This document shows positions 1 through 9,318 of a stretch of 64,000 nucleotides of DNA, piece after piece (within the stretch, counting starts at the first letter, position 1; every line of letters starts with the position of its first letter). The notes under the pieces are model-generated. The model was not told the origin of the DNA. It was given only the letters and a program-made list of their open reading frames with translations, and did not search any database. The stretch spans positions 1 to 64,000 of the forward strand of contig NZ_JBDOQU010000020.1 of assembly GCF_039839375.1 (NCBI RefSeq), in the 5' to 3' direction. Position numbers and translations under genes: made by a program. Origin of the DNA: JBDOQU01 sp039839375 (GTDB lineage Bacteria; Pseudomonadota; Alphaproteobacteria; DSM-16000; Inquilinaceae).

Positions 1-40
1 CCAGGCGGCGGTCACCAAACCGCCCCAGCGACGTCTCCAT
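1..40 (-). CDS. N-terminal fragment of a possible IS4-type transposase, cut by window edge
   Basis: Reading leftwards from an ATG at 40 gives METSLGRFGDRRL before the sequence runs out. The LGRFGDRRL pattern resembles the N-terminal region of some IS4/Tn5-like transposases, which carry an LGDxRR-type motif close to the start. Only 13 codons are visible, so this is a resemblance and not an identification. It may equally be the start of an unrelated protein or a chance ORF. Confidence 0.28.
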   Translation of the reverse strand, partial: METSLGRFGDRRL

Positions 41-120
41 CGTCCAATCCTCCAATCCCAATCAAACCCAGAGAATCAGATCATCCAACGCCACTCAACC
101 AAAGATGTGTGAATGCCGTA

Positions 121-170
121 GCCCCTTGTGGGAGAGGGAGGGGCCCGCGAAGCGGGAGGGTGAGGGGGTT
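121..170. repeat. Interspersed GGGAGAGGG/GGGTGAGGGG repeat, half copy (R1)
   Basis: This GC-rich element contains GTGGGAGAGGGAGGGG, a small hairpin (CCCGCGAAGCGGG) and a terminal GGGTGAGGGGG. The same pattern recurs at 20691-20744, 44801-44902, 45235-45334 and 48781-48836. The copy lies just beyond the rpmG terminator. It corresponds to the right-hand half of the full ~100-bp unit seen at 44.8 and 45.2 kb. Confidence 0.8.
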
Positions 171-198
171 AAAAAAAGGCCGCCAGATGGCGGCCTTT
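171..198 (-). terminator. Rho-independent terminator of rpmG
   Basis: A perfect inverted repeat, AAAGGCCGCCA / TGGCGGCCTTT with a two-base loop, is followed in the rpmG direction by a run of seven T. It starts about 26 bases after the rpmG stop codon. The A/T flanks on both sides mean it could also stop transcription arriving from the left. Confidence 0.9.
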
Positions 199-223
199 CG
201 CGCAAATGCTGAGCAGGGAGCCG

Positions 224-391
224 TTACTTGATCTTGGCTTCCTTGAACTCGACATGCTTGCGCGCCTTCGGGTCGTACTTCTTCAGCGTGAGCTTGTCGG
301 TCGTCGTCTTCGGGTTCTTCTTGGTGACATAGAAGAAACCGGTGTCGGCGGTGCTCACCATCCGGATCTTAACGGTTGCCGCTTTCGCCAT
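224..391 (-). CDS. rpmG: 50S ribosomal protein L33
   Basis: This 55-residue basic protein reads MAKAATVKIRMVSTADTGFF at its start. It continues through YVTKKNPKTTTDKLTLKKYD to a C-terminal HVEFKEAKIK. Length and sequence are those of the cysteine-free L33 found in many proteobacteria, a small protein of the large ribosomal subunit near the E site. The gene stands alone, ends in a strong terminator, and lies downstream of the protease gene on the same strand. It is too short for ordinary ORF cut-offs. The lack of the zinc-binding CxxC pairs marks it as the zinc-independent form. Confidence 0.97.
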   Translation of the reverse strand: MAKAATVKIRMVSTADTGFFYVTKKNPKTTTDKLTLKKYDPKARKHVEFKEAKIK

Positions 392-560
392 CGTCCTGGT
401 CCCAAAAAAATTCGTTCGCGGCCCAAGGCGGACCGCGTGGAGCGGCGCACCATAGCGTCCCCGGCGTTGCTGTCAAGCAAAGAGGAGAGGCCGGCTAGTG
501 TTCCGATGCCGACGGATGGGGACCATCCGTTGGCTGAATCGGAATACCAACTTATTGAAT

Positions 561-2129
561 CTAGCGCTGCGCCAGCGTCGGGCTTTCCACGGCCGCCAGC
601 GCCTGGCCATAAAGCCCGCCATCCTCCAGCAGTGCCTTGGCGACGGCCACGTCCAGTTCCCCTTCATGGGCGCGCCATGGGCAGGCGGCGCGCAGCAGCA
701 TCAGCGCCTCCTCATCGTCGGGCGCCGCGCGACGCAGATCGAGCTGCGCCGCCGGGATCGCCAGATCACCCTCACGGAAATCGCCGAGAATCTCCCGCGC
801 GCTCGTCGCGCCGTTGCTGGTGCAGATCGTCGGCATCACGCCCTGCTCGTCCAGCGTATAGCCCTTTGGCGAATAGATGCGCGCCCAGGTGAGGTAGAGC
901 TCCCCGCCATTGGGCAGCCGCGTCACCGTCTGGACGCTGCCCTTGCCGTAGGAGGACGCGCCGACCACCACCGCCCGGCCGGTGTCCTGAAGGGCGGCGG
1001 CCGCCACCTCCGCGCCGGAGGCCGACTGGCCGTCGACCAGCACGATCAGCGGCAGCCCATGGGCCAGATCGACCGAATCGGCGTCGAAATATTGGTGGCT
1101 GTCGGGGTGCCGGCCGCGGGTCGAGATCACCTCGCCGCCGACCAGAAAGGCGTCGGCCACGGCCACGGACGGGCCCAGCAGCCCGCCCGGATTGCCGCGA
1201 AGGTCCAGGATGATCCCTTCCGCCGAGGGACCCAGCGTCTCCACCGCCACACGCAGCGCCTCGGAGAAATCGGCGTCGGTCGCGGTGTTGAAGCCAGACA
1301 CGTCGAGGATGGCGACATCGTCCTCGTACCGCGTCTCGACCAGGTTGGGGACCACCATCTCCCGTTTCAGATCATGGGTCAGGATCGCGCCGGAGGGCGT
1401 CTCCACGGTCATCGCGACCGTGCTGTCGGGCCGGCCGCGCAGGCGCGCGCCGATGTTCTCCGCCCCGAAATCCTCCACCGGCACGCCATCGACCGCCAGG
1501 ATGATCGATCCTTCCTCGACTCCGGCGGCGGACGCCGGCGTCTCGGGATAGACGTTCTGGACCACAGGCCGGCCCTCATCGTCATAGGCCAGCAGCAGTC
1601 CTACGCCGCCATAGCCGTCGCGAAAGGCCCGCTGCTCCGCCGCCTGCTTCGGACCGACATAGCGGGAATAGGGGTCAAGCTCCGCCAGTATGCCGTGATA
1701 GACCGCCTCATAGATGCGGTCGCTGCCGGCCTGCCGCAGCGCCGGGGATTCGGTCTTGCCATGTTCGATGGCGCGGATCAGCAGGGAGGCCCAGGCTCCC
1801 GCATCGTGCGGGGCCGGAATCTCGAACACGGCCGTCGCCCGGTTCCCCACGGTCAGGACGATCGCCTGATCCTCCGCGAACGCGCCCAGCGCCGGATCGA
1901 TCGCCGACAGGCCCTGAAGGCCCTTGGTGGAGAGCTGGTGTAGATCGACCTCGCGCAGATAGATGTCGTCCATCCGGCCGTAGCCGACGGAGAAGACGGA
2001 CGCCGAAAGCGGGCCGTCCGGATCGACCGGCGCTTCGGCGGTGGTGGTCAGCGAACAGCCGCCCACCAGCACCAGCACCAGGCCCAGCCGCGTCACCCGG
2101 CTTTTCATCGCGCGCAGTTTTTCGCTCAT
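561..2129 (-). CDS. S41 family C-terminal processing peptidase (lipoprotein)
   Basis: This 522-residue protein begins with a signal sequence ending in a lipobox (LVGGC, Cys25), so it is probably anchored in a membrane facing the periplasm. A PDZ domain spans roughly residues 172-255 and the S41 protease core follows. The core contains DLRGNPGG (309-316), a serine in SASGAE (Ser371) and a lysine in YGKGS (Lys396). The 25-residue Ser-Lys spacing is that of the Ser/Lys dyad of Prc/CtpA enzymes, which cleave C-terminal tails of periplasmic proteins. It stands apart from rnr by a 200-base gap without a supportable gene. The substrate cannot be told from sequence. Confidence 0.9.
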   Translation of the reverse strand: MSEKLRAMKSRVTRLGLVLVLVGGCSLTTTAEAPVDPDGPLSASVFSVGYGRMDDIYLREVDLHQLSTKGLQGLSAIDPALGAFAEDQAIVLTVGNRATAVFEIPAPHDAGAWASLLIRAIEHGKTESPALRQAGSDRIYEAVYHGILAELDPYSRYVGPKQAAEQRAFRDGYGGVGLLLAYDDEGRPVVQNVYPETPASAAGVEEGSIILAVDGVPVEDFGAENIGARLRGRPDSTVAMTVETPSGAILTHDLKREMVVPNLVETRYEDDVAILDVSGFNTATDADFSEALRVAVETLGPSAEGIILDLRGNPGGLLGPSVAVADAFLVGGEVISTRGRHPDSHQYFDADSVDLAHGLPLIVLVDGQSASGAEVAAAALQDTGRAVVVGASSYGKGSVQTVTRLPNGGELYLTWARIYSPKGYTLDEQGVMPTICTSNGATSAREILGDFREGDLAIPAAQLDLRRAAPDDEEALMLLRAACPWRAHEGELDVAVAKALLEDGGLYGQALAAVESPTLAQR

Positions 2130-2331
2130 GTTGTGCGACCTCCTTGGCCGCCGGGGCGCGCCTGTTTCATCGTCGCCGATCTAGTGGGAATCATACTCCA
2201 CGGCAGCCGGTTCGCATAAGCGGCGCGCGACGCGGAGCGGCCCTCCGTTGCATTCATCCCACGACCGTTGCTCAAAGGACACAAAGCCGGGGAGGTGGCC
2301 GCCGGAATCAGCGGTCTCGACGCGGAGAGGG

Positions 2332-4611
2332 TTATCGGCTGCGTTTGCCGCCGGATTTCGCCCGCCCCGCCTTGATAGTACGCTTGGGCGAGGGCTTTGG
2401 TTTCCCCCACCGCTTCTTTCCCGGGCCCGGCGGGGCCTGGCCGGATGCGTCTTCGCCTTCGCCGGGCATCAACGTCACCAGCGTGCTGCCGGTCAGCGGG
2501 TTGGCCTCCGTCAGCCTGACCTTGACCCGCGTTCCCAGCCGGTAGACCCGGCCCCAGCGGCGGCCGATCAGGGCGTGCGCGGCCTCGTCATGATCGTAAT
2601 AGTCGTCGGGCAGGCTGCCGATCGGCGCCAGCCCGTCCGCGCCGGTCTCGTCCAGCGTCACGAACAGGCCGAACCGGGTCACGCCCCTGATCTTGCCGGC
2701 GAAGACTTCTCCCACGCGGGAGGACAGGTAGGCCGCGACATAGCGGTCGGTCGCGTCCCGTTCGGCCTGCGCGGCCCGTCGCTCGGTGAAGGAGATATGC
2801 TCGCCGATCGCCTCCAGCCGCGCCAGTTCCTCGTCCGGCGCGCCATCGTCCCCCAGTCGCAACTGCCGGATCAGCCCGCGATGGACCGTCAGGTCGGCAT
2901 AGCGCCGGATGGGGGAGGTGAAATGGGCGTAGCGGGGCAGGGCGAGCCCGAAATGGCCCAGATTGTCGGGGCTGTAGACCGCCTGCGCCTGGCTTCGCAG
3001 CACCATCTCGCTGACCGTTTCCGCCTCCGGCTTGCCTTCGGCCTGGTCCAGGATCTGGGTGAACATGCGCGGCCGCGCCACCTGGCCCTTGGCCAGCCGA
3101 TAGCCCATCGGCGCCAGATACTGGCGCAGCGCCTCCAGCCGCGCCGGGTCGGGCTCGTCATGGACGCGGAACAGGCAGGGCGTGCCCTTGCCCTCCAGGG
3201 TCTCCGCCGCCGCGACATTGGCGGCGATCATGAATTCCTCGATCAGCCGATGGCTGTCCAGCCGCGCCCGCGCGCCGATGCCGGCGACTTCGCCTTCCGA
3301 ATCCAGTTGGATGGTCCGCTCCGGCAGGTCCAGATCCAGCGTCCCGCGCTTGCGCCGCGCCTTCAGCAGCGCGTCGTAGGCGCCATAGAGCGGTTCAAGG
3401 ACGGGCGTCAGCAGCGGCCCCGTCAGATCGTCCGGGTTCCCGTCCCGCGCCGCCTGCACCTGCTCATAGGTCAGCCGGGCGGCCGACCGCATCAGCCCCC
3501 GCGCGAAGCGGTGCCGGCGCAGCCATCCTTGCGCGTCGATCCACAGATGAACCGCCAGGCACGCCCGGTCCTCGTCCGGCCGCAGGGAGCAGAGCCCGTT
3601 GGACAGCGCCTCCGGCAGCATCGGCACGACGCGGTCGGGGAAATAGCAGCTATTGCCGCGCCGGAACGCCTCCCGGTCCAGCGGCGATCCCGGCGTGACG
3701 TAATGGGCGACATCGGCGATCGCCACCATCAGATGCCAGCCGCCTTCGTTCTTCGGGTCGGAATCGGATTCGGCCCAGACGGCGTCGTCGAAATCCCGCG
3801 CGTCCGCGCCGTCGATGGTGACGAAGGGAATGTCCCGAAGGTCGGTGCGGCCCTCCGGCCCGGCGGGACCGGCCGCCTCGGCCTGTTCCACCGCCTCCCG
3901 GGGGAAGTCGACCGGGATCTCCGCCGCGTGAAGGGCGATCAGGCTGATGGCGCTTGCATGGCCGGCGTCGCCCAGCCTGTCCACGATCGCCAGCCGGCGC
4001 GGCCCTCGCCTGCCTTCCTCCACCGTCTCGACAACGACCAGTTCGCCGTTAGCGGCCCCGCCGGCATCCTCCGGCGCGATGTGGAGGCTGCCCCGCCGGC
4101 GCTTGTCGGCCGGATGGACCGTCCCGCCATCCTTCTTCGCCTCATAGATTCCAACGACGCGGACCGCGCCTTCGCCGGTCTCGCCCAGCCGCTTGATGGT
4201 GCGCCCCTCATAGGCGCCGTCATCCAGCCGCCGCAGCCGGGCCAGCGCCCGGTCGCCTTCGCCCATCGCCGGATGGCCGCGCTTCTCCGGCGCCATGAAG
4301 ATGACCGGCGGCGCGCCGGGGCCTTCCCAGCGCAGCGGCCGAGCCAGCACCTCGCCATCCGAATCCGTCCCGGTCACCACCACGACGGCGACGGCGGGCA
4401 GGGCGGAAGGCGGGGCCATCCTGCGGCCGCGTCCGCGCTCCAGCACCCCGTCATCCTCCAGGTCGCGAATCATCTCCTTCAGCGCCAGCCGGTCATCGCC
4501 GGTGATGTGGAAGGCGCGCGCGATCTCCCGCTTGTGGACCGGCGTCGGGCTTTCCCGGACGAACGCCGCCACCTGCTCCCGGGTGGGGAAGGGGGGCTTC
4601 TTCCTGCTCAA
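2332..4611 (-). CDS. rnr: Ribonuclease R
   Basis: This 759-residue 3'-5' exoribonuclease belongs to the RNase II/R family. An N-terminal winged-helix and cold-shock-like region precedes the RNB catalytic domain, whose start is marked by IDGADARDFDDAV with its metal-binding aspartates near residue 260. A C-terminal S1 domain follows (GEVFAGKIRGVTRFGLFV, about 630-715). A Lys/Arg-rich tail (GKKRWGKPKPSPKR) is typical of RNase R and helps degrade structured RNA. Its start codon overlaps the topA stop by four bases, so the two are probably co-translated. RNase R also degrades defective mRNAs during trans-translation, and ssrA and sspB lie elsewhere in this window. Confidence 0.96.
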   Translation of the reverse strand: MSRKKPPFPTREQVAAFVRESPTPVHKREIARAFHITGDDRLALKEMIRDLEDDGVLERGRGRRMAPPSALPAVAVVVVTGTDSDGEVLARPLRWEGPGAPPVIFMAPEKRGHPAMGEGDRALARLRRLDDGAYEGRTIKRLGETGEGAVRVVGIYEAKKDGGTVHPADKRRRGSLHIAPEDAGGAANGELVVVETVEEGRRGPRRLAIVDRLGDAGHASAISLIALHAAEIPVDFPREAVEQAEAAGPAGPEGRTDLRDIPFVTIDGADARDFDDAVWAESDSDPKNEGGWHLMVAIADVAHYVTPGSPLDREAFRRGNSCYFPDRVVPMLPEALSNGLCSLRPDEDRACLAVHLWIDAQGWLRRHRFARGLMRSAARLTYEQVQAARDGNPDDLTGPLLTPVLEPLYGAYDALLKARRKRGTLDLDLPERTIQLDSEGEVAGIGARARLDSHRLIEEFMIAANVAAAETLEGKGTPCLFRVHDEPDPARLEALRQYLAPMGYRLAKGQVARPRMFTQILDQAEGKPEAETVSEMVLRSQAQAVYSPDNLGHFGLALPRYAHFTSPIRRYADLTVHRGLIRQLRLGDDGAPDEELARLEAIGEHISFTERRAAQAERDATDRYVAAYLSSRVGEVFAGKIRGVTRFGLFVTLDETGADGLAPIGSLPDDYYDHDEAAHALIGRRWGRVYRLGTRVKVRLTEANPLTGSTLVTLMPGEGEDASGQAPPGPGKKRWGKPKPSPKRTIKAGRAKSGGKRSR

Positions 4612-7244
4612 GCTTTCGCGGTCCCGGCCTTCGCCGTCGTGGCTTTGGAAGCGCCGGCTTTCTTCGCCGGGGCTTTTTTCGCGGTGGTCTTTTTCGGGGC
4701 GGCCTTTCGGGCTCCGCCCTTCTTGCCGCCGCCCTTGGCCGCCTTGGCGTCCAGAAGCTCCACCGCCTGGTCGAGCGTGATCTGGTCGACCTCCACCGAT
4801 TTCGGCAGAGACGCCATCACCTTGCCGTGCCGCACATAAGGGCCGTAGCGACCCTTGAAGACGTTGATCGTCTCCTGGTCCTTGGGGTGCGGTCCCAGTT
4901 CCCGCAGGGGCTCGGCCACCGGGCGCTGCCTGACATCGGCCAGAAGCTCCACCGCCCGGTTCATGCCGATGGTCAGCACGTCGTCGTCCGCCGCCAGGGA
5001 CTTGTAGGCCCCGCCATGCTTCAGATAGGGGCCGTAGCGGCCGATGCCGGCGGTGATCGTCTCCTTGGTCTCCGGATGGGTTCCGACGTCCCGGGGCAGC
5101 GCCAGCAGGGCCAGCGCCTTCTCAAGATCGACATCGTCCGGCGGCAGCCCCTTGGGCAGCGAGGCGCGCTTGGGTTTGGCCCCGTTCTCCCCTTCGCCAA
5201 GCTGTACGTAGAACCCGTAGGGTCCCTTGCGCAGGCTGACCGGCAGGCCCGTCTCCGGGTCGTCGCCCAGCGCGCGCGGATAGGCCGCCGCCTCCTCCGC
5301 CGCGTTCTCGTCGATCACTTCCAGCGGCCGGGTGAACCGGCATTCGGGATAGTTGGAGCAGCCGATGAACGCGCCGTTGCGCGCCAGCTTCAGCCCCAGC
5401 CTGCCGCTCTGGCAGGACGGGCAGGCGCGCGGGTTCGACCCGTCCGGGCGGGGTGGGAAGAAATGCGGCCCCAACTCCTCGTCCAGCGTCTCGATGACCT
5501 GGCTGATCGTCAGGTCCTTGGTGCCCTCGATCGCGGCGTGGAAGGCCTGCCAGAAGTCGCGCAGCACGGTCTTCCAGTCGATCCGCCCGCCGGAGATGTC
5601 GTCGAGCTGCTCTTCCAGGTTCGCCGTGAAGTCGTATTCGACATAACGGTTGAAATAGCTCTGAAGGAAGGCGGTCACCAGACGGCCGCGATCCTCGGGG
5701 TGGAACCGCTTCTTCTCCAGCCGCACATATTCCCGGTCCTGGAGCACCTGGAGGATGCTGGCGTAGGTGGAGGGACGGCCGATGCCCAGTTCCTCCATCG
5801 TCTTGACCAGGCTGGCTTCGCTATAGCGCGGGGGCGGCTGGGTGAAATGCTGTTCGGGCTTCACCGTCCGCCGGTCGACGGCGTCGCCCTTGCCGACCGG
5901 CGGCAGGCGCTTGCCCGCGCCGTCCTCGTCGTCGGCGGGATCGTCCCTTCCTTCCTCATAGACCTTGAGGAAGCCGTCGAACTTCACGATCGATCCCGTC
6001 GCCCGAAGCACGACCGACCCGTCCCCGGCCGCCACGTCGACCGCCACCTGGTCCAGCACGGCGCTTTCCATCTGGCAGGCCATGGTCCGCTTCCAGATCA
6101 GCTCGTAAAGCCGGTGCTGGTCGCGGTCCAGATGCCGGGGCAGCTTGTCGGGATGGCGGGACAGGTCGGTCGGCCGGATCGCCTCGTGGGCCTCCTGCGC
6201 GTTCTTGACCTTGGACTTGTAGACGCGCGGGCTGCCGGGCACGTAGGCGTCGCCGAAAGTCTGGCCGATCACGCGGCGCGCCTGGGCGATGGCCTCCTGC
6301 GCGAGCGTCACGCCGTCGGTCCGCATATAGGTGATGAGGCCGACCGTCTCCCCGCCCACGTCCACGCCTTCATACAGCTTCTGGGCCGTCCGCATGGTCT
6401 GCGACGCGCCGAAGCCCAGCTTGCGCGAGGCTTCCTGCTGCAGGGTGGAGGTGGTGAAGGGCGGATAGGGGTTGCGCCGGACCTGCTTGCTCTCGACCGA
6501 CTGGACCGCGAAGGTCCCGGCCTCGATGCGCGCGGCGGCCGCCTTCGCGCTCGCCTCGTCCGGCAGGCCGAACTTGTCCAGCTTGCGGCCGTCCAGATGG
6601 GTCAGGCGCGCGGTGAATTCCGATCCGTCGGCGGTGCGGAAGACCGCCTCGATCGACCAGAACTCGCGCGGCTTGAAGCCCTCGATCTCGGCCTCGCGCT
6701 CGCAGACCAGCCGCAGCGCGACCGATTGCACCCGCCCGGCCGATTTCGAACCCGGCAGCTTCCGCCACAGGACGGGCGACAGGGTGAAGCCCACCAGATA
6801 GTCCAGCGCGCGCCGCGCCAGATAGGCGTCCACCATCTCCCGGTTGATGTCGCGCGGGCTCGCCATCGCCTCAAGCACCGCGGACTTGGTGATCTCGTTG
6901 AAGGTGACGCGCTGGAAATCGGCCTTAGCCAGCCCGCGCTTGCCCTTCAGGATCTCCTGGACATGCCAGGAGATCGCCTCGCCCTCGCGATCCGGATCGG
7001 TCGCCAGATAGATCGTGCCGGCGTCCTTCGCCGCCTTGGCGATGGCGTCGATATGCTTCTTCGACCGGTCGCCCGGCTCCCAGTCCATCGCGAAATCTTC
7101 GTCCGGCCGCACCGACCCGTCCTTCGGCGGCAGGTCGCGGACATGGCCGTAGCTGGCCAGGACGGTGAAACCGCCGCCCAGATACTTGTTGATGGTTTTG
7201 GCTTTCGCCGGGGATTCGACGATGACCAGATTTTCGCCCGGCAA
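4608..7244 (-). CDS. topA: DNA topoisomerase I (type IA)
   Basis: This 878-residue enzyme relaxes negative supercoils. The Toprim domain opens at LVIVESPAKAKTINKYLGGG. The active-site tyrosine lies in GLITYMRTDG near residue 310. A four-cysteine zinc finger (CPSC...CSNYPEC) is seen near residues 610-640, followed by Topo_C repeats (GRYGPYLKHG, GRYGPYVRHG). The protein ends in a Lys/Ala-rich tail (KKTTAKKAPAKKAG) like those of other alphaproteobacterial TopA proteins. The gene lies between dprA and rnr on the same strand, with a four-base overlap to rnr. Confidence 0.97.
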   Translation of the reverse strand: MPGENLVIVESPAKAKTINKYLGGGFTVLASYGHVRDLPPKDGSVRPDEDFAMDWEPGDRSKKHIDAIAKAAKDAGTIYLATDPDREGEAISWHVQEILKGKRGLAKADFQRVTFNEITKSAVLEAMASPRDINREMVDAYLARRALDYLVGFTLSPVLWRKLPGSKSAGRVQSVALRLVCEREAEIEGFKPREFWSIEAVFRTADGSEFTARLTHLDGRKLDKFGLPDEASAKAAAARIEAGTFAVQSVESKQVRRNPYPPFTTSTLQQEASRKLGFGASQTMRTAQKLYEGVDVGGETVGLITYMRTDGVTLAQEAIAQARRVIGQTFGDAYVPGSPRVYKSKVKNAQEAHEAIRPTDLSRHPDKLPRHLDRDQHRLYELIWKRTMACQMESAVLDQVAVDVAAGDGSVVLRATGSIVKFDGFLKVYEEGRDDPADDEDGAGKRLPPVGKGDAVDRRTVKPEQHFTQPPPRYSEASLVKTMEELGIGRPSTYASILQVLQDREYVRLEKKRFHPEDRGRLVTAFLQSYFNRYVEYDFTANLEEQLDDISGGRIDWKTVLRDFWQAFHAAIEGTKDLTISQVIETLDEELGPHFFPPRPDGSNPRACPSCQSGRLGLKLARNGAFIGCSNYPECRFTRPLEVIDENAAEEAAAYPRALGDDPETGLPVSLRKGPYGFYVQLGEGENGAKPKRASLPKGLPPDDVDLEKALALLALPRDVGTHPETKETITAGIGRYGPYLKHGGAYKSLAADDDVLTIGMNRAVELLADVRQRPVAEPLRELGPHPKDQETINVFKGRYGPYVRHGKVMASLPKSVEVDQITLDQAVELLDAKAAKGGGKKGGARKAAPKKTTAKKAPAKKAGASKATTAKAGTAKA

Positions 7245-7315
7245 GGGGTCCTCGCGTCGGTAAGGTTTCTAGAAAATGCGCGGATGGCCGGCCGTTCCGG
7301 CCGGAATCGCGTCCG

Positions 7316-8437
7316 TTATGTCGTTCCGACAAGCGCGACGCGGTTGCCGGGCTGCCGCTCGATCCGACCGGCGAGTTCCAGCTCCAGCAGCGCGGTCAGC
7401 ACCGCCGAAGCAGACAATTGGCAGTCCCGGACCAGTTCGTCAACCGGCGTCGGGGACGGGGAGAGGCGGCCGGTCACCGCCGATCGCGCCTGCTCCAGCG
7501 CGCCGGGCTCGGCCGGATCGGGCGCATCGACGCCATAATCGCCGCCGGTTTCGGCGAAGGATGCCCCGATGCCGGCTAAATCCTCCAGCACGTCGGCGGC
7601 GGACCTTATAAGCGTCGCCCCCTCGCGGATCAGCCGGTTGCCGCCCTCCGCCCTCGGGTCGCCGGGGAAGCCCGGGACGGCGAACACCTCGCGCCCCTGT
7701 TCGGCCGCCATCCGGGCCGTGATCAGCGATCCCGACCGCAATGCCGCTTCGACCACAACGATCCCGCGCGACAGGCCGGAGATCAGGCGGTTGCGGCGCG
7801 GGAAGTGGCGGGCCTTGGGCTGGACGCCCAGCGCCTGCTCCGCGACGATGGCGCCTTCGGCCGCGATCCGCTCGTGCAGCGCCCGGTTCTCCGCCGGATA
7901 GACCGCGTCGACGCCACCGCCGACGACCGCCACCGTGCCGGTCGGAAGCGCGCCCGCATGGGCCGCCGCGTCGATTCCCCGCGCCAGGCCGGAGGCGACG
8001 ACCATCCCCTCCTGGCCCAGATCGCGCGCCAGCGTCTCGGCGAACCGCCTGCCGTTGGTGGACGCGGTGCGGGCGCCGACGATTCCCACCTGCGGCCGGG
8101 AAAGCAGGGAAGCGTCGCCCAGCACCGTTATCACCGGCGGGGCGTCCTCGATGGCCGCCAGCATCGGCGGATAGTCCGGCTCGCACAGCGCGATCATCCG
8201 GCCGCCCAGCCGCTCGACCGCCTCCATCTCCCGGTCGGCCTCCGCGCGACCGAAGGGCTTCGCCCCGCGCTGCCCGCCGAAGCGGGCCATCTCCGGCAGC
8301 GCGTCCAGCGCCGCGCCGGCGTCGCCGCAGCGGCGCAGCAGGATGCGGAAGGCGATCGGGCCGACATGCTCCGTCCGGATCAGCCGAAGCCAATCCCGCC
8401 GCTCGGAATCCGATAATGCGCGTCTCGGTTGAATCAT
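7316..8437 (-). CDS. dprA: DNA-processing protein DprA
   Basis: This 373-residue protein is a loader of RecA onto incoming single-stranded DNA during natural transformation, although dprA is widespread outside known transformers. The Rossmann-like DprA fold shows VGIVGARTASTNGRR, ASGLARGIDAAAH and AVVGGGVDAVYPAEN. A C-terminal winged-helix domain (LVRDCQLSASAVLTALLELE) completes it. I chose the ATG at 8437 (MIQPRRALSDSERR); an ORF start 12 codons upstream adds a poorly conserved stretch. The neighbours topA downstream and plsY/pyrBC' nearby form a common alphaproteobacterial order. Confidence 0.95.
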   Translation of the reverse strand: MIQPRRALSDSERRDWLRLIRTEHVGPIAFRILLRRCGDAGAALDALPEMARFGGQRGAKPFGRAEADREMEAVERLGGRMIALCEPDYPPMLAAIEDAPPVITVLGDASLLSRPQVGIVGARTASTNGRRFAETLARDLGQEGMVVASGLARGIDAAAHAGALPTGTVAVVGGGVDAVYPAENRALHERIAAEGAIVAEQALGVQPKARHFPRRNRLISGLSRGIVVVEAALRSGSLITARMAAEQGREVFAVPGFPGDPRAEGGNRLIREGATLIRSAADVLEDLAGIGASFAETGGDYGVDAPDPAEPGALEQARSAVTGRLSPSPTPVDELVRDCQLSASAVLTALLELELAGRIERQPGNRVALVGTT

Positions 8438-8530
8438 GCCGGAACGCTTGCAGAACGAAGTGGTTCTGGTCAATCTCCAAGTTGGGTAGTAACATACCTA
8501 CGTGATCGATATCATGCCGGAGGTGCGGCG

Positions 8531-8785
8531 ATGACCATCACGACCCTGTCCAGTCGAGAACTGAACCAGGATGTCACCCGCGCCAAGAAGGCGGCGAGGA
8601 ACGGACCCGTGTTCATCACCGATCGCGGCAAGCCGGCGCATGTGCTGTTGAGCATCGAGGAATACCAGAGACTTGCGAAACAACATCGCAACATCGCCGA
8701 TTCGCTGGCGATGCCGGGGATCGCGGACATCGAGTTCGATCCGCCGCGCATGGCCATCGGGACCAGGCCGGCTGACATTTCATGA
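8531..8785 (+). CDS. Phd/YefM-type antitoxin
   Basis: This 84-residue protein starts MTITTLSSRELNQDVTRAKK, with RNGPVFITDRGKPAHVLLSI and EEYQRL following. That is the usual N-terminal fold of Phd/YefM antitoxins, which bind operator DNA; the C-terminal part wraps the toxin. Its stop overlaps the downstream PIN toxin start by four bases (ATGA), the normal translational coupling of such pairs. Autoregulation at the short gap upstream, between it and the divergent dprA gene, is expected of the family but no operator was located. Confidence 0.92.
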   Translation: MTITTLSSRELNQDVTRAKKAARNGPVFITDRGKPAHVLLSIEEYQRLAKQHRNIADSLAMPGIADIEFDPPRMAIGTRPADIS

Positions 8786-9210
8786 TGTACGTCCTCGACA
8801 CCAACGTCATATCCGAACTGCGAAAGGTGCGGCTTGGCAAGGCCGACCCGAACGTCGCGGCTTTCTCCGAAAGGGTCGATGCCTCCGACCTCTATATGTC
8901 CGTCATTTCCGTCATGGAGCTTGAACTTGGCGTCCTGCTGATCGAACGGAAGGACGCCGCCCAGGGCGCCATGCTCCGTTCGTGGTTGGACCAGCACGTA
9001 TTGCCCGAATTTTTCGACCGGACGCTGCCCGTCGATACCGTTGTGGCGCAGCGTTGCGCGCGGCTGCACGTCCCCGACAAGCGTGGCGAGCGTGACGCGC
9101 TCCTCGCCGCCACGGCGCTCGTGCATGGCATGGCGATTGTCACCCGCAATGTCGCTGACTTTCAGCCCACGGGCGTGACCGTCGTCAATCCATGGGAAGC
9201 ATCAGCGTGA
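8782..9210 (+). CDS. VapC-like PIN-domain toxin ribonuclease
   Basis: This 142-residue PIN-domain protein shows the expected acidic residues: VLDTNVISEL at the N terminus, SVMELELGV in the middle, ERDALLAATAL and TRNVADF towards the end. PIN toxins of this group cleave tRNA or rRNA when freed from their antitoxin. It pairs with the Phd/YefM protein immediately upstream (ATGA overlap). A mixed Phd-PIN pairing is common. The pair looks intact, unlike the broken vapBC near 39.6 kb. Confidence 0.93.
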   Translation: MMYVLDTNVISELRKVRLGKADPNVAAFSERVDASDLYMSVISVMELELGVLLIERKDAAQGAMLRSWLDQHVLPEFFDRTLPVDTVVAQRCARLHVPDKRGERDALLAATALVHGMAIVTRNVADFQPTGVTVVNPWEASA

Positions 9211-9318
9211 CGCTGCCCCCTCGCCGCTCGTCATCCTTCCGGAACAAAATTGCCGCAATCGTCCGGTAGGCAGGGGGCGGATCACTCTTCGGGAACAAGC
9301 CAAAAAAGGAAAACGACC

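Noticed and set aside
2126..2410. 94-codon ORF between the S41 protease gene and rnr
   Set aside because: It overlaps the rnr end by 79 bases, lacks protein-like composition and has no recognisable family. I treat the gap as non-coding.
2248..7538. Long + strand open frames opposite rnr and topA
   Set aside because: They are antisense shadows with no recognisable domains, while the minus strand encodes complete RNase R and topoisomerase I.
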